64,000 nucleotides of DNA, from the NCBI GenBank assembly GCA_026075535.2, contig AP026544.2, forward strand, positions 4,898,001 through 4,962,000. Reading direction: 5' to 3'. Positions 40,695-53,147 of the stretch are shown in pieces. The notes under the pieces are model-generated. The model ran no database searches. It saw only the letters and a program-made list of their open reading frames with translations, and was not told where the DNA came from. The position numbers and the translations under genes are program-made. How positions within the stretch are numbered: position 1 is the first letter of the stretch; the number at the start of each line of letters is the position of its first letter. The stretch comes from Tricholoma matsutake. Its lineage: Eukaryota; Basidiomycota; Agaricomycetes; Agaricales; Tricholomataceae.

Positions 40695-42099
40695 ATTTTT
40701 TTGGGTCTGCAGAGTCCGGCTTGGACTCAGTGACTGCTGCAGCACAGGCTTTGGCTGCTTTGGACTTCGGACAATTCCCAGCTCCATATCCTTTCTCGCT
40801 GCAGTAGAGGCAAAGCCCTTCCTTCATGCAGTGTTCACGCTCATCTCCGGTTAGTTTACCATCTTTCCCCAACTTGTCAGAAATAGAGTTTTTTGGCTTG
40901 TCCTTCTGGAAGTTGTTCTTTGACCCAGAGGAGCTGCCGGATGAGGATGGGTTGGTGCAGTTGGTGCTGGACGAGGGCTGGGGTTTGGACTGAGTGTTGG
41001 AATTGGAGTTAGAAGAACCTTTAGATTCCTTCTTTCCAGTGTGTGCAGAATTTCTGGGGGTCTTTGTTTCTAAGCGAGTTTCTTCTTCCTGCATTCAATA
41101 GATGTTGTCAGCATCCTGGGCTTTAAGATGTAGGGATGCTAGAGTTTTGGGTTGTCCCCCCTGTAAGACTTCTATGTGGAGATGGAGCAGAAGACTGTGG
41201 AAATACTGGTCACAAAGAGCGCCCTCATTCCAGTTGACCCGGGAAGCCAGTTCCCAGAAGTCCACATTATACTTCACTATTCTTCCACCTTTCTTCATCG
41301 TGAGTTCTGAGAGAGCCTTTTCCGCATCCCCGACAGGGTTGTGAGGACCAAAATTACTTTCCAACTCACTAAGGAATACCTCATAGTTCCACATCCAATG
41401 GGCAGAATTTGTTGGGTCGTTGAGTCCAGGTTCAAACCAGCTAAGAGCTGACCCTTTGAGGTAGGAAAGGATGAATAGAATTCTCTTTTTGTTGGAGGCA
41501 AATACCTGAGGACAATCATGGAAGTGAAGGTTGCACGAGACTAGGAAGTCCTGAAGTTTCCAGGGATTAGCCCCATCGAAAGTATCAGGATCACGAACTT
41601 TGATCTTCTCAGTCTTGGGTGCTTGGTTCTGCCAGAGGGTTTGGAGACTATCCGAGAGCTCGAAGAGAGCATCGAGACACCTATCTCCTGGATCAGGATT
41701 TCTGCCAACGGGAGGTAGAGGGTCATCAGGGTCATCAGGATCGGGGTCATCCCCGGGGCCATCAGGACCGCTAGGGTCGTCAGGTCCACCAGGAAGTCTG
41801 TCCTCTTCACCTGGACCTTCCTCGTCGAAGGGGTCAGGTTGCCCAACATTCTCTACGTACTCAAGTGGAGTTGTATTCCAAGGGGTCTCTGGAGGTTGAG
41901 ACATGACATTAGCACTGATGGAGGGTGCTCCAGAACCGATTTGCCTGAAGATGTTGGATGGTCTGGTGGATGCACCAAAAGTTGAAGCGTGTCTAGGGGA
42001 AGGAAGTATGGATTGGTGTATTGCTGATAATCCTGGTACTGCGCCAGCACGGCGTGAGTTTCTTGTAGTTTGTTGGGATTGTGACTCCGTAGGAGTCAT
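40693..42099 (-). pseudogene. gag: Gag of gypsy C (one stop)
   Basis: Starts MTPTESQSQQ at 42099. Asp/Pro/Gly-rich N-terminus, gag domain (KLQDFLVSCNLHFHD, SALSWFEPGL), TGA at about 41097 where copies A and B have Trp (IYWMQE), a Ser/Asn/Pro linker and the knuckle CLYCSEKGYGAGNC, in which the usual His is Tyr. It ends PKK-TAG within a run of seven A, a good -1 slippery sequence into pol. Confidence 0.85.
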
Positions 42100-42135
42100 A
42101 AGGAAAGATGGGATGGGTTTGACGAGAGAAGTGAG

Positions 42136-42146
42136 AGTTTGTAAAT
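42136..42146 (-). other. self-priming PBS of gypsy C
   Basis: ATTTACAAACT on the minus strand, two bases from the LTR edge at 42149, exactly complementary to AGTTTGTAAAT in the LTR (42499-42489). The two differences from the family-1 PBS are matched by two compensating differences in the LTR. Confidence 0.75.
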
Positions 42147-42148
42147 AC

Positions 42149-42731
42149 TGTTAAGTACTGTACTTGAAGGGGAAGTCATCAGAATTCTGGTCGTACCCAG
42201 ACAATAGAAATTGTAGAGGATGGATTGAGTAAGACAGGGAATCCTATGGAAATCTGGGGCAGGGTTTTACTTGATGTGTCGCACCAAGTGGGGGAGCAGA
42301 AAGGACTTGGCTTCAACTTATAAGAAGTTGCGCCCTTCTCCTCATCAAGTGTCCTAATTTCAAGGTGAGGGTAAGGAAGATGACCAGAGGTCTGGAGAAT
42401 TTCCGGAGAGAATGAGTAAGAGTTTGAGAATGACTTAAGAACGTAATTGGAGTTTTAAGAGGATAGGATTAAGTGGGAGACTTGGTTGATTTACAAACTG
42501 GCAATACAAAATGAAAGTAGCTAGCTTAAATAGTAAGGTCAGAGTTTCCAAGGCTGTGGTTAATATGAAATCCAGCTTCTGAGGCAATTCCTGAAACTGT
42601 TTCACCTAATTAGAAATGAGGGAATTTTGCCTCTAGGCAGTGCTGCTGATAGGAGGTGGGCTGTGATGTAAGGCAGCCGGGAAGGGGGCAGAAAATGATC
42701 AGAAGTCTGGTCAGAAGAATCGGTCTTGACA
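42149..42731 (-). repeat. 5' LTR of gypsy C
   Basis: 583-bp partner of 35384-35966, followed by the CATAG duplication. Confidence 0.95.
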
Positions 42732-42830
42732 CATAGTCACATAATAGGAAGCTACCACATCAATAGGATAATGGGATGCTCCTTGATTTTGTACTGCCAC
42801 CTCCTCAACTTTTCCCATGGTCCAAGGACC

Positions 42831-43412
42831 TGTCAAGACCGATTCTTCCAACCGGACTTCTGATTGTTTTCTGCCCCCTTCCCGGCCACCTTACATCACA
42901 GCCCACCTCCTATCAGCAGCACTGCCTAGAGGCAAAATTCCCTCATTTCCAATTAGGTGAAATGGTTTCATGAATTGCCTTGGAAGCTGGATTTCATATT
43001 AACCACAGCCTTGGAAACTCTGACCTTAGTATTTAAGCTAGCTACTTTCATTTTGTATCACCAGTTTGTAAATCAACCAAGTCTCCCACTTAATCCTATC
43101 CTCTTTAAACTCCAATTACGTTCTTAAGTCATTCTTGTACTCTTACTCATCCTCTCCAAAACTTCTCCAGACCTCTGGTCATCTTCCTTACCCTCACCTT
43201 GAAATTAGGACACTTAACAAGGAGAAGGGCACAACTTCTTATAAGTTGAAGCCAAGTCCTTTCTGCTCCCCCACTTGGTGTGACACATCAAGTAAACCCT
43301 GCCCCAGATTTCTGTAGGATTCCCTGTCTTACTCAATCCATCCTCTACAATTTCTATTGTCTGGGTATGACCGGAATTCTGACAACTTCCCCTTCAAGTT
43401 CAGTACTTAACA
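42831..43412 (+). repeat. solo LTR, gypsy family 2
   Basis: 582 bp, TGTCAAGACCG...TACTTAACA, plus orientation, with perfect GGACC duplications (42826-42830, 43413-43417). It lies just upstream of LINE 1 ORF1. Confidence 0.95.
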
Positions 43413-43490
43413 GGACCACAGAAAGGCAGAACAGTAGACATATGGTAGGATAGAATAGTGTCAAAAGCAACACATACCCATCCATACTGA

Positions 43491-45262
43491 TTGGGAGACA
43501 TCATGTCCTTGTCACCAGCACCAAATGCCCCCAAAACTAGACTAAAAACAACCACAAACACAGCACAAAAGACCAGAAAAGAACTTGAGGATGTGGACAA
43601 CACAGCCACCTCGATAAGGTCGAGAGAGCAAGCCATCACGTACCTCACAGTGGGAGACTACATCATCCCAGGTAAGCAAATAGACATGTGCATCTTATCT
43701 CACATTCTGTTACAGTTCAGTGTCAATAACAACAGAACCCTGAAGCCCATGATAGATGGCATCAGGGCAGTAGCATTCCTGATGGAAGAGTCTTATGTAC
43801 TGCATATCACTGACAGCATCACCAACATGATCAAAGAGAAGATAGAAGAACGGGTTGAGTCATTTGACGCAAGCATAGCAGACATGAGAGATGTGGTGGA
43901 GCATGTCAGGGATGCGGCGAAGACAATCACAGGTAAGATGGACGACTTTGCTGATGGGTTCCAGGTATTGGCTGACCAGCTTGTGCAAGCCACGCAAGAA
44001 CTATCAGAAAGAACAGAGGAAACTGCAAACAACACACCACCAGCAATGAGATGAACTCAAGCAACCTATGCCACAATTGTACAACAACAGACAAACCCAG
44101 AACACAATGACATAGTCACAAGAGGAGAATACTCAGACTGACAAATAGAACAACACTAATAACCCACTCGCTGACCTATCCAAGAAGGACCTAGTAGCAA
44201 AGGCTAACACTGCACTGGATCTGATGGGACTAGCTGCAACAGATAAACCACTTTTGTTGCAGCAAAGAAGCTGCATAGTGGAGGAGTACTATACACCATG
44301 AACTCTCAAGTGGCAGTAGAATGGCTACGAAACACCGACGTACGAAAGGCATTCACAAGTCACTTTGGTGGCACAGCCAACATCTGCAACATACTATACT
44401 ACACTATCGCAGAATTTGTGCCCACCACGTTTGACACAGGAACCAGCTATGCCCATGGGCCATGCAAAATTAGAAGAGGACACATGATAGCAGAAGGAGG
44501 GATCACTTACTTGAAATACATCAAACCACTGCACCTATGCGCACCAAACCAAAAGGTAGCACACATTACCTTTGGCTTCACCCACCAAGAAGATGCCAAT
44601 GGGGCAATCCAAAATGGCCTCATAATCGAAGGCAAACACATTGTAGCTGTGGCAGTAGTGCCCATAGCAGAGTCCGTAGCAGAGCCGTGCCAGAGTCCAG
44701 CATTCCCCTTAGTGGTCACGTGACCTCATAGATAGACACACAGATGTGGTAGACAGAAAATCATCTTTGCTTGTCCGCGTCCTTTCTGACTCGCGTCTAG
44801 TAGTAGACGTGAGCCCTGTCCGAACTGTCTCATCTAGTAGTAGACGAAACCCTGAGAGACCACGCGGCTCCAATGTAACAGTACACAAAACTCTAATGGA
44901 ACCCAGAAGATGCCTCAAATGTCAGAGATATGGTCACTATGCCCCAGACTGAAAAGTGGATCACGATATGTGCGCACCACCACATGGCACAATGCAGCAA
45001 CATGGACACCTACCCACTAACATGTGCAAACTGCAAAGGCAAAGAAGCAAAGGGACATGGCACCACAGACAGGAACTGCCTGAGCTTCAAAGTGGAAAGT
45101 GAAAAGATCCAAAATCACACACCAGAGAACAAATATAAATATTTCCCTGCTATTGACCCCACTATATGGAGACTGCTAAATGAACAGAACCCACACAGAG
45201 ACCATCAACAACAAACATTTCATCAAGACATGAGATGGCACCAACAACAGGCAGACACATGA
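43491..45262 (+). pseudogene. LINE 1 ORF1 (Gag-like, zinc knuckles)
   Basis: 43491-44054 encodes a helical region (IDGIRAVAFLMEESYVLHI ... SITNMIKEKIEERVESFD) related to LINE 2 ORF1 (LNGIWAVAFLLQE). 44298-44723 holds a domain with AHITFGFTHQEDANGAI, comparable to MIITFTDPDSANKAI in LINE 2. CCHC zinc knuckles follow from about 44908 (CLKCQRYGHYAPD..., CANCKGKEAKGHGTTDRNC). Frameshifts and stops break it into three or more pieces. The segment 44735-44880 is unusually CpG-rich and repeats CTAGTAGTAGACG; it may be a small insertion. Confidence 0.7.
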
Positions 45263-45692
45263 TACCAGCAACAATTCATGCAAGAGTGGCAAGAGGTATG
45301 GAGGCACTGAGGGAGACAGCCTGTCCCACAAGAACGAGTATATGGTATGCCCACAAATATCAAAACTGGAGCAAATGCAGGTGCTCTTGACAATGGATGG
45401 CCAACAAGACCAGTGCAGACCACACTAGAGGAGTTCAGATACAACATGGCCACACAAGCACCCAATGCCCCACACAAACATCAAATTAAAGGCTATACAA
45501 GAGAATGACATATCTCATGGGCCACTCACAACCCCCATGAGCAAGAGCCCAGCCCAGAGGAAGCACCACCAACAAGAAGGAGCCCCACACCCCTGGACTA
45601 TGTCTGAACACCCACAAACAGAGGAAATGCAAAGACCCCTACAAATATGACAACAAAACACCAACAAGTCACTAATAAGCCAACTTGATCTC

Positions 45693-48085
45693 TTGGTAAG
45701 TCTCAAGCATGACAAATATGACATCTGCACAATACAAGAACCATACGTGGACTTCAATGGTAAGACACAAGCAAATAGGCAATGGATCACTATATACCCC
45801 AACACACACAAGGAACACCTGCAAAACACAAGATCAATAATCCTTGTCAACGCTAACATACTCACAGATACCTGGAAACAAATCCCATTTGAACACCTGG
45901 ACATCACCACAATAGAAATAACAGGAACTTTTGGCACGCTATGCATCATAAACATATACAGCGACTGTAACAACAACATCACATTAACCCATCTATCAGC
46001 ATTCATGCATGACAGGGAGAAGCAAAGGTATACTAATGGCCCCCTATACACCATATGGCTAGGAGGCTTCAACTGTCACCACCCACTCTGGGATGAAGAA
46101 CTTAACACACATCTCTTTACCCACGCAAACCTAGAACTAGCACAACCACTTCTGAACATGTTGGGATGACATAACATGAAGATGGCATTACCAGCTGCCA
46201 TCCCAACACTACAAGCACACAGTACAGGGAACTACACGAGAGTCAATAACATTTTTTGTATGGCACCACTCATGGACAAAGTCATCAAATGCACCATGGA
46301 GGATGAGACATGACCAATAAAAACAGATCACCTCCCCATTGTGACACAAGTTGACATTCACACATGGAAGACAACCCCATGACCCAGATACAACTTCAGG
46401 CTAACAGACTGGCCCAAGCTAGTAAAAACACTGAAAACGAACCTGGCTAATATACCTCCCCCCACAGAAATAAGGGACACACAAGAATTTGATGCCAAAC
46501 TCAAACTACTCAATGATGCAATACAAGACACCATTAGCAAACACGTCAAAATGACCAAACTGAGCCCATATGCAAAGCGATGGTGGTCAAAAGAGCTGGC
46601 AAATGAGAAGAAGTTAATGCAACAACTCGGAGGGAGAGCAAGGTACCACCACCAAAATACCCAACACCCAACCCACGAAGAATACCGGCGACAATGCAAT
46701 TGATACTCAGAAAAGATACAAAAGGTGAAGGTGGAACACTGGGAGGAATGGTTGGAAGGTATAGATGAAACCAATGTATGGCAGGCAAGCAAACTTGTCA
46801 CCTCACCACCCACTGATGTAGGCAGAGTATGAATCCCGACGCTACAAATCAAGGACCAGGTGACAAAATGGGTAGTACAAGAAGCGACGGACAATGACAG
46901 CAAGGGAAAACTATTCTAGGAGGCCTTCTTCCCACCAATGAACCCCATGCTAACACCACCCCCAGAAGATTTTGCCTACCCACCACCAAGATGGCTGTTC
47001 CAGAACATAACAAACAAACAAATCCACCAAGCCATCCTCAAACTGAAGCCATTCAAAGCAAGCCAAAGTGGAGCAGTACCTAACTTGATACTAGTCCACA
47101 CAAGAGAAGAAATTGTTCCCTTCCTCAGCCCACTTTTTTGAGCCATGAACACCTGAAATACTCCTGAAATACTACCCAAGAGCTTGGGCAATCACAGAAA
47201 CCCTGATCCTTAAGAAACCTGGTAAACCAGACTATACAGCCCCGAACATGTGGAGACCCATTGTCCTCTCAGATGGCATAGCACACCTCCTCAACAGTTG
47301 CCAAACCGCCGACATAGTTACCATGTGCAAATGATACAACATCCTACCAGCAAACCACTTTGGTGCAAGACCTGGAAGAACCACTACAGACTCCATACAC
47401 CTACTCACAAAGACAGTGAAGGATGCATGGTGGAAAGGAAAGGTCGCATCCATGCTTTTCCTGGATGTGAAAGGCACATTCCCCAGCATAGACATTAACA
47501 GACTAATCCACAACATGAGAAAACATGGAATACTGAAAGAATACATGGAGTGGATGAAGAGATGCCTGGAGCACAGACAAACAACACTATTTTTCAATGA
47601 TCACCAGACAGAACCCTTCATGGTGCTGAATGGCCTAGACCAAGGAGACCCGTTTTCAGCAATATGCTACCTCCTCTACAATGCTGACATATTAAAAATT
47701 CCAGACATCAAAAACGGAGAACAGGCGCTACTATTCATGGATGATGTGGCCTTAATTACCATGGGTGAAGACTTCTCAGAGACCCATGAGAAGATACGCA
47801 ACATCATGAACCATACAGGCAGCATCTTCAAATGGGCAACTTTATACAACTGCGAATTTGGCATAGGGAAGTTCCAGCTACTGGACATCACAAGGAAACT
47901 AGTGCCCCACCCCATCAATCCAGAAAAAAAATCCCAATACCATGGAAGGCACTAATCCTAGGCACCCAGTGCATCCCATCTAAAGATACCACAAAATTCC
48001 TGGGAGTAACCATCGACAACAAGCTGAACTGGAAGGCACAATGCAGAGTGGCACTCACCAAAGGACAGGACTGGCTCATTCTCAT
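45693..48085 (+). pseudogene. LINE 1 ORF2: endonuclease and reverse transcriptase
   Basis: Exonuclease-endonuclease-phosphatase domain with TIQEPYVDF, WLGGFNCHHPLWD (usual Asp replaced by Gly) and KTDHLPI. A linker with RWWSKEL leads to RT: LFLDVKGTFPSID (motif A), GLDQGDPFSAICYLLYNAD (motif B), LFMDDVALIT (the YxDD box as FMDD) and TKFLGVTIDNKLNWK. Stops at about 46168, 46311, 46704, 46918 and 47140, plus frameshifts around 47150-47400. It breaks off at about 48085. Confidence 0.8.
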
Positions 48086-51000
48086 TTGGCAATCTAGCTT
48101 GTGCTGCTCCCTATTGTGGGCCTTGCATTTGAAAAGGAAATGTACAATGGTCTCTTTAGCTGGTGGTCCTTGCCCTTGGCATGCTACTCAGTCGCTCGAC
48201 TCTATCTTCTTGATGTGGTGCAGGTAAAAGTTCAGCGGTATGTGTCCTGTGCATATCTGCATCAGTAAACTGGCCTGTTGTCTCTTAAGACTTGTCTGTA
48301 TTTTAGTGTAGGAGCTGTACAAGAATTTTGGGTCTAATCAACTTAGCTTTGGTTGATGTGGGGATGCTAGCCACATTTCTTTCCATCTGTCTTTCAGTTT
48401 GCAGTGGTATCTTTGCTTTACTGCCACTACACCTCTTGGCAGCTCTTCTCATAAAATGGGTGGGAGCATGTGTTGGGGGCTGGAGTCACCTTGGGCTGCT
48501 CTTTTCGCTTCCTCATCCACTTTTTTGTTGCCTTGCACCCCGCTATGCCCTGATATCCAGGCCAGGTGAAAGTGGTTTGTATTAGGGTTTATGTTCGCCA
48601 CATTGACATTATCTGCAGTTCTCAATCAGATATTGGGCAGTGGCAGCTTTGCATGTCTTCATCCTTTTGATGAGGGCTTGGCTGTCTGTTAGCATGGATA
48701 TCAGGAGTCAGCCTGCTTGTGCTCTGATCTGATCATACAGACCCCTAGTAGCACCCCTACTACCTCTGGTTTGAAGGATGTGTACTCATTTGCACTTCCT
48801 AGGTGATATCTCAGCACCTTGGATGGTGTATGCCTTCCCCTCCTATACATTACTGCCACTGCTCCTATACAGCCATCTATACCTGATCCATCCGTGAAGA
48901 CTTTGATTTCTGGTGAGCTGTTGGCTTCATTGCAAATAGAGGTGTCTCGATCCTCATCTATCTCTGTGGTGAAAGATGAGTTGATATATGTGGGAGAGCA
49001 TGGATTGGGCATTATGTTCTCTATTCTGTCTGGGTGCATCTCTGGAAAGTTGTCCATCAGTTTGTGTAGAGGCATGTGATGTTTCCTTGTGTGGATGGTG
49101 TGGTATTCGCATACTATGTGGTATAGTGGGTGTGGCTCTGGTAGTGTGCATATTCGCACTAAAGATCTGTGACAAGCCTTCAGCATGGTGAGCTCTAGTG
49201 GAAGGATACCTGCATGTAGGTCTAGCGTGTCCATCGGGGTGGTACAATGTGCCCCATTTATTTCCAGGGTGGCCATTTGCTGTACTTTGGTTAGTTGATG
49301 TAGGACCCTTGTTAATCCTGTCCTTTGCTTTGCCCCTGGGATTATCCTTGGGTTATACCATATCTTAGCTCCGTATGTCATCTTTGGTATGGCCACTGAC
49401 ATGTAGAGCTGGTGCATTAGTTTAGGTGAGAGTCCTACCTCTGTCTTTGCGAGGTGTCAACATTGCATTACCCACTTCATAGCATTGTCTATGGCCCTAT
49501 CTTCATGTTTTCTCCATGTTAGTTTGTCATCGATGATTATGCCAAGATACCTGTAACTGTCAACCATATTAACTTCCCTACCCTGGAGTGTTAACCTCAG
49601 TTTGTGTAGCAGGTGCATACTTCTGGTTGGTGACTTGGCCTTCCTGTGTTCTAGATGCATTACCGCTAGTTTGCTGATTTCGAACCTGGAGTTGTGGTCA
49701 GCTGACCACTTGAGTGCTCCATCTTCCTTTTCTATATGTTCTTGGATGCTCTGAGTGGTTTCTTCAAAATCTTTTCCAACCGCCATGACCATTGTGTCAT
49801 CGACATACCCTAGTGCCTGCAAAGTGTCGCTTAGTTCCAGTAGATCTGCTTATAGAAGTTAAAAGATGGTACTGATGCTGGGTCTCCTTGTCCTACTCCA
49901 GTGTTGATTGAGATCTGGTCCGAAACATAATTGTTGAATTTCAGTCACATTGACCGACCCCTCAGCAGTCGCTCAATAAATTTTACTATTGTTTCTGGGA
50001 CTTGTCTCCTCTTCATGTTGTCTGTTTTCCAGGTAGTCATTCCAGTGGTCAGTCTTGGCTTTAACTATGTCCTCTGCATATCTTTGGTGGGCCTGTCAAA
50101 GGTCTTGGTGACTTGGGTGTTCGTCCACTGCTCGATTCCTATATGATTCAGTGCATAACCTATTGACTGCCTTTTTCATTTTCCTCAGGTCTTTTGTCCA
50201 CCACCTCTTAGATAAGGGGCATGGGAAGTTTAAAGGGACCTTGTTTTCAATCATATTCTGAATTTCCACTGTGAGCTGTTCTATTTCCCTGCCCAAATCT
50301 TTGTCAGTTCAGATCTCAGACGGTATTGGGATTACCGCCAGCTCGTTTCCCAGGTGAGCATTAAATTCCTCCCAGTCTGTTTCCCTAAAGTTTAAAGATG
50401 ACTTTGCTGGCACCCTTTCCTGTGTTATTGTTGCTATTGGGTAGTGGTCAGTTTTGCCCAGTTGCCTAGCTGGCATGGTGTCACATTTCACCACATGGTT
50501 TATGAGACTGCTATTACAGAACACGTTGTCATGCCTGGAGTAGCATTTCAATACCATGTGCTTGAGTGTGGGAATGCCCTTTGGTAATGTCATGTGCATG
50601 TCATGGTCCACTACTAAGTCTATCAGTTCTCCTGTGTCTTCAAGGGCTTTGGAAGTGAACAGGTGTGTGTCTTTGTCCCTATCCCACATTGGGTGATGTC
50701 AGTTGAAGTCCCCTCCCCATAGCATGTGGAAGTTCTGGGGCCCTTGGTGGCCATTCCGGTTGTTGTGCACATATCTCTTTAGTGCTGTGTATGAGTTTGA
50801 GTTCTCCCATGTGTTGTAGATGCTGAATACTTGTAGTCTGCCATATGCACCAGTTAGTTCAATTGCTGCTATGTCATACATGTCTGGTATGTCTAATATT
50901 TTCCAATTGTTCATGGATAGAGCTGCATTTACCCAAATCATGGATCGCACTGGTGTGTCCAAAGTCCCCCACAAGGTGGGAGTTACTGATGTGAAGTGGT

Positions 51001-51235
51001 TTGGTGTTCTGATGCTGCTGAGAAAGGTAATGTATGGTTCCTGTATTAGTATGATGTCCCAGTGTGCTGCCAGTGAGTCATTTATGAGCTCCAGGTGTGC
51101 GGTGAGTGATTTATTCATATTTATTTGCAGGACTCTTAACTTTGTTTCCTTGTTTGTCTTGTTATTCATAGTTTGTGTCAGGTTCTTGCCTGTCCCAGGA
51201 TTGGTGCTCAAGTCCCTGTCCATTTGGGGCTGCAT
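48086..51235 (-). pseudogene. LINE 2 ORF2: endonuclease, RT (deleted), RNase H
   Basis: 51235 leftwards: endonuclease motifs LQINMNKS, ILIQEPYITF, GGDFN-stop-HHPMWD and KTDHYPIATI, then RWWTKDLRKMKKAVNRL. After about 50030 the frame jumps directly to VPETIVKFIERLLRG and GVGQGDPAS, so RT motif A is missing. The YVDD box (LGYVDDTMVMAVG) is at about 49810, and YRYLGIIIDDKLTWRKHED follows. RNase H (FTDGSGIDGCIGAVAVMYR; Glu in FKPEVVGVLLG) lies at 48900-48740. The C-terminus has TGHIPLN and ETIVHFLFKC before the break at 48086. Confidence 0.8.
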
Positions 51236-52618
51236 GTCTTGGTTGGAAATTGAGTTGAGTTTGCTGTGTCATTCCCCTCCAGTCTGGTCGCACAAAGTCT
51301 GTCAGTCCTGCAGTGATTGCTGACCTTTGGCTGCTTGGCAGGGCTGCTTCCCATGTCCAGGTCTCTGTAGAAGGGTAGAATGGGAGCAGATTCTCTGGGT
51401 TCTTCTCATCATGTTCAGTGCATTTCCTGAGGAAGGTGGGGCACATCCGATGGCTACTTGCATGTCCACGTATTCCACATGGGGTACATAGTAGTGTCGT
51501 CACACTGCAGTCGCTGGTCCTGTGATTTTCTCCACACCTAGCACAGATGTCTCTGCTGATAATGCACTCGTGCACTACATGGTTATATCCCTGGCACTTG
51601 AGGCATCTGATTAGTTCTCTTTTGCATTTGGTTACTGATACCTTTTTGTTGCAAATGACTAGCCCATTGAGTATGGCTTTATTTGCACTGTCTGGGTCTG
51701 TGAATGTAATGATCATATGACCTACCAACTGGTTTGGGTTTTGCCAGGCAGGGGCTTTAGCCCACCTGCATTTGCTAATTGAGTCCTTGGATCAGCCATT
51801 TGACTCAGTTACCTCCTCTATGTGCAATTTCTCTGTTATGTCAAAGGTCAGTGGGATAAAATATGCCATGATGTTGTAATTGTGGGCTTCTGGTAAGATG
51901 GAGGTGCCTAGCTTGCATTCCATGTGTAGGATGTTTGCCTCACTGCGAAGCCATGCAGCAGATTTGTTGTCTCCAGCTTCTACAAGCAGCCCTCCATTCT
52001 TGAGCCATATTGCTGAGTGGAGTTTGCACTCTTCATTTTCATGGCTTTGGTCAGTTGTTCATTTAGCTGTTTTAGTAGCTGTGGGGCTGGCAGTGATTTT
52101 AGTTCTGGTATGTCTACTGAGAGGGTCCATAGGAACTGCCTTGCCCTTATACTTTCCTTTTCTCTGACCCTTGGGTCCACTCGGACTGGTGGTCCAACTG
52201 TACCCTGGTTAAGGGTATCCCAATAGGGTGTGGCTGTCACCTTCTCCTTTTCTGCGATACTTATCATTTTTTCTGTTGCTTTACCCAGTTCTTCAATTGA
52301 GTCTTTGGCCTGTGTTATTACCTCTTCTGTGGATTTGAGTAAGCTGGCCATGAGTTCCTCCACTTTTTCTATAAACATGTTCTGTAGCATGTCGATGAGA
52401 GGGGTTAGTTCTTTCAACACTGTAGTAGTGACTTCCCTTGTTGTATTCGACAATTCTAGTTCTTGTAGTAAGAAAGCCACTGCCCAAATTCCATTTAAGG
52501 TCTGCAGTGGAGTGTTTGGTAGGGCTCCAGCTTGAAAAAGTGTCTTGGCCAACGATGCCAGCAATGGGGTTGAGCCTGACAGAGCCAGTAGACCCTTTGC
52601 AGCTAGCCAGGAGAGCCC
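51162..52618 (-). pseudogene. LINE 2 ORF1 main part (Gag-like, three zinc knuckles)
   Basis: 52618-51980 encodes a helical region (GLSWLAAKGLLALSGS... EELTPLIDMLQ). From 51728 come MIITFTDPDSANKAI and three knuckles: CLKCQGYNHVVHEC, CARCGENHRTSDC and CTPCGIRGHASSHRMC. The N-terminal exon-equivalent lies beyond the nested transposons at 56980-56734 (ISDAEA joining GLSWLAAKG across the insertion). Confidence 0.8.
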
Positions 52619-53147
52619 TGCTTCAGTAAGGCAAGGCAGGGGTAGGGGTATACCCTTGTGTTTTTTGGCTAAGGGTATGAGGGGTAAGGGTAGGGGGTTT
52701 GGAAGTTCATACCCTTGCACACCCCTGTACCCTTACTAAGGGTACAGGGGTATGCCAGGGTTATGCTTATGTAAGAATATCATTTGATTTTTTCAGCTAC
52801 AAAGACTCATATTAGGGTTGTTCATGGTTGGCATTTTTGGGCCATTTTCAGCTCATTTTCAATCTCATTTTTAAACCCATTTTCAATAATTTGGCAGTAA
52901 ATAAACAATAATGAAGTCAAAAATGAAGTCAAAAATGAAGTCAAAAATGTGAATGCTCTGAAATGGAAATGTCTTGAAAATGAGAACAAAATGCATTTTA
53001 CATGCAGTTCAGCAGGCAGACCAGTGCTCGGCATGTTCAAACCCCACCCTACTGAATGTTTACTCATGGTCATGAGGCTATCATGATGTCAATGGTTGTT
53101 GAGCAAGATGCCTACACCAACGATACATACCATTATGCTCCAGGAAC

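Larger units (their letters stand above)
35384..42731 (-). mobile_element. Gypsy element C (chromovirus, LTR family 2)
   Basis: 7348 bp, minus strand, two 583-bp LTRs (TGTCAAGACxG...TACTTAACA) and perfect CATAG duplications (35379-35383, 42732-42736). The LTRs differ clearly from family 1 but share short blocks such as GAAGCCAAGTCC. Same gene order as A and B, including the antisense gene, here uninterrupted. Gag and pol carry several stops, many TGA. Confidence 0.95.
43418..48085 (+). mobile_element. LINE 1 (I/Tad-like), 3' truncated
   Basis: Plus-strand non-LTR retrotransposon with a nucleic-acid-binding ORF1, then endonuclease and reverse transcriptase. It stops abruptly at about 48085, just after the RT domain, where it meets LINE 2 in opposite orientation. 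No RNase H, 3' UTR or tail is present for this copy. Confidence 0.8.

Noticed and set aside
43491..52720. One LINE with a twin-priming inversion
   Set aside because: Both halves contain their own ORF1, endonuclease and RT with different active-site boxes, so they are two elements.
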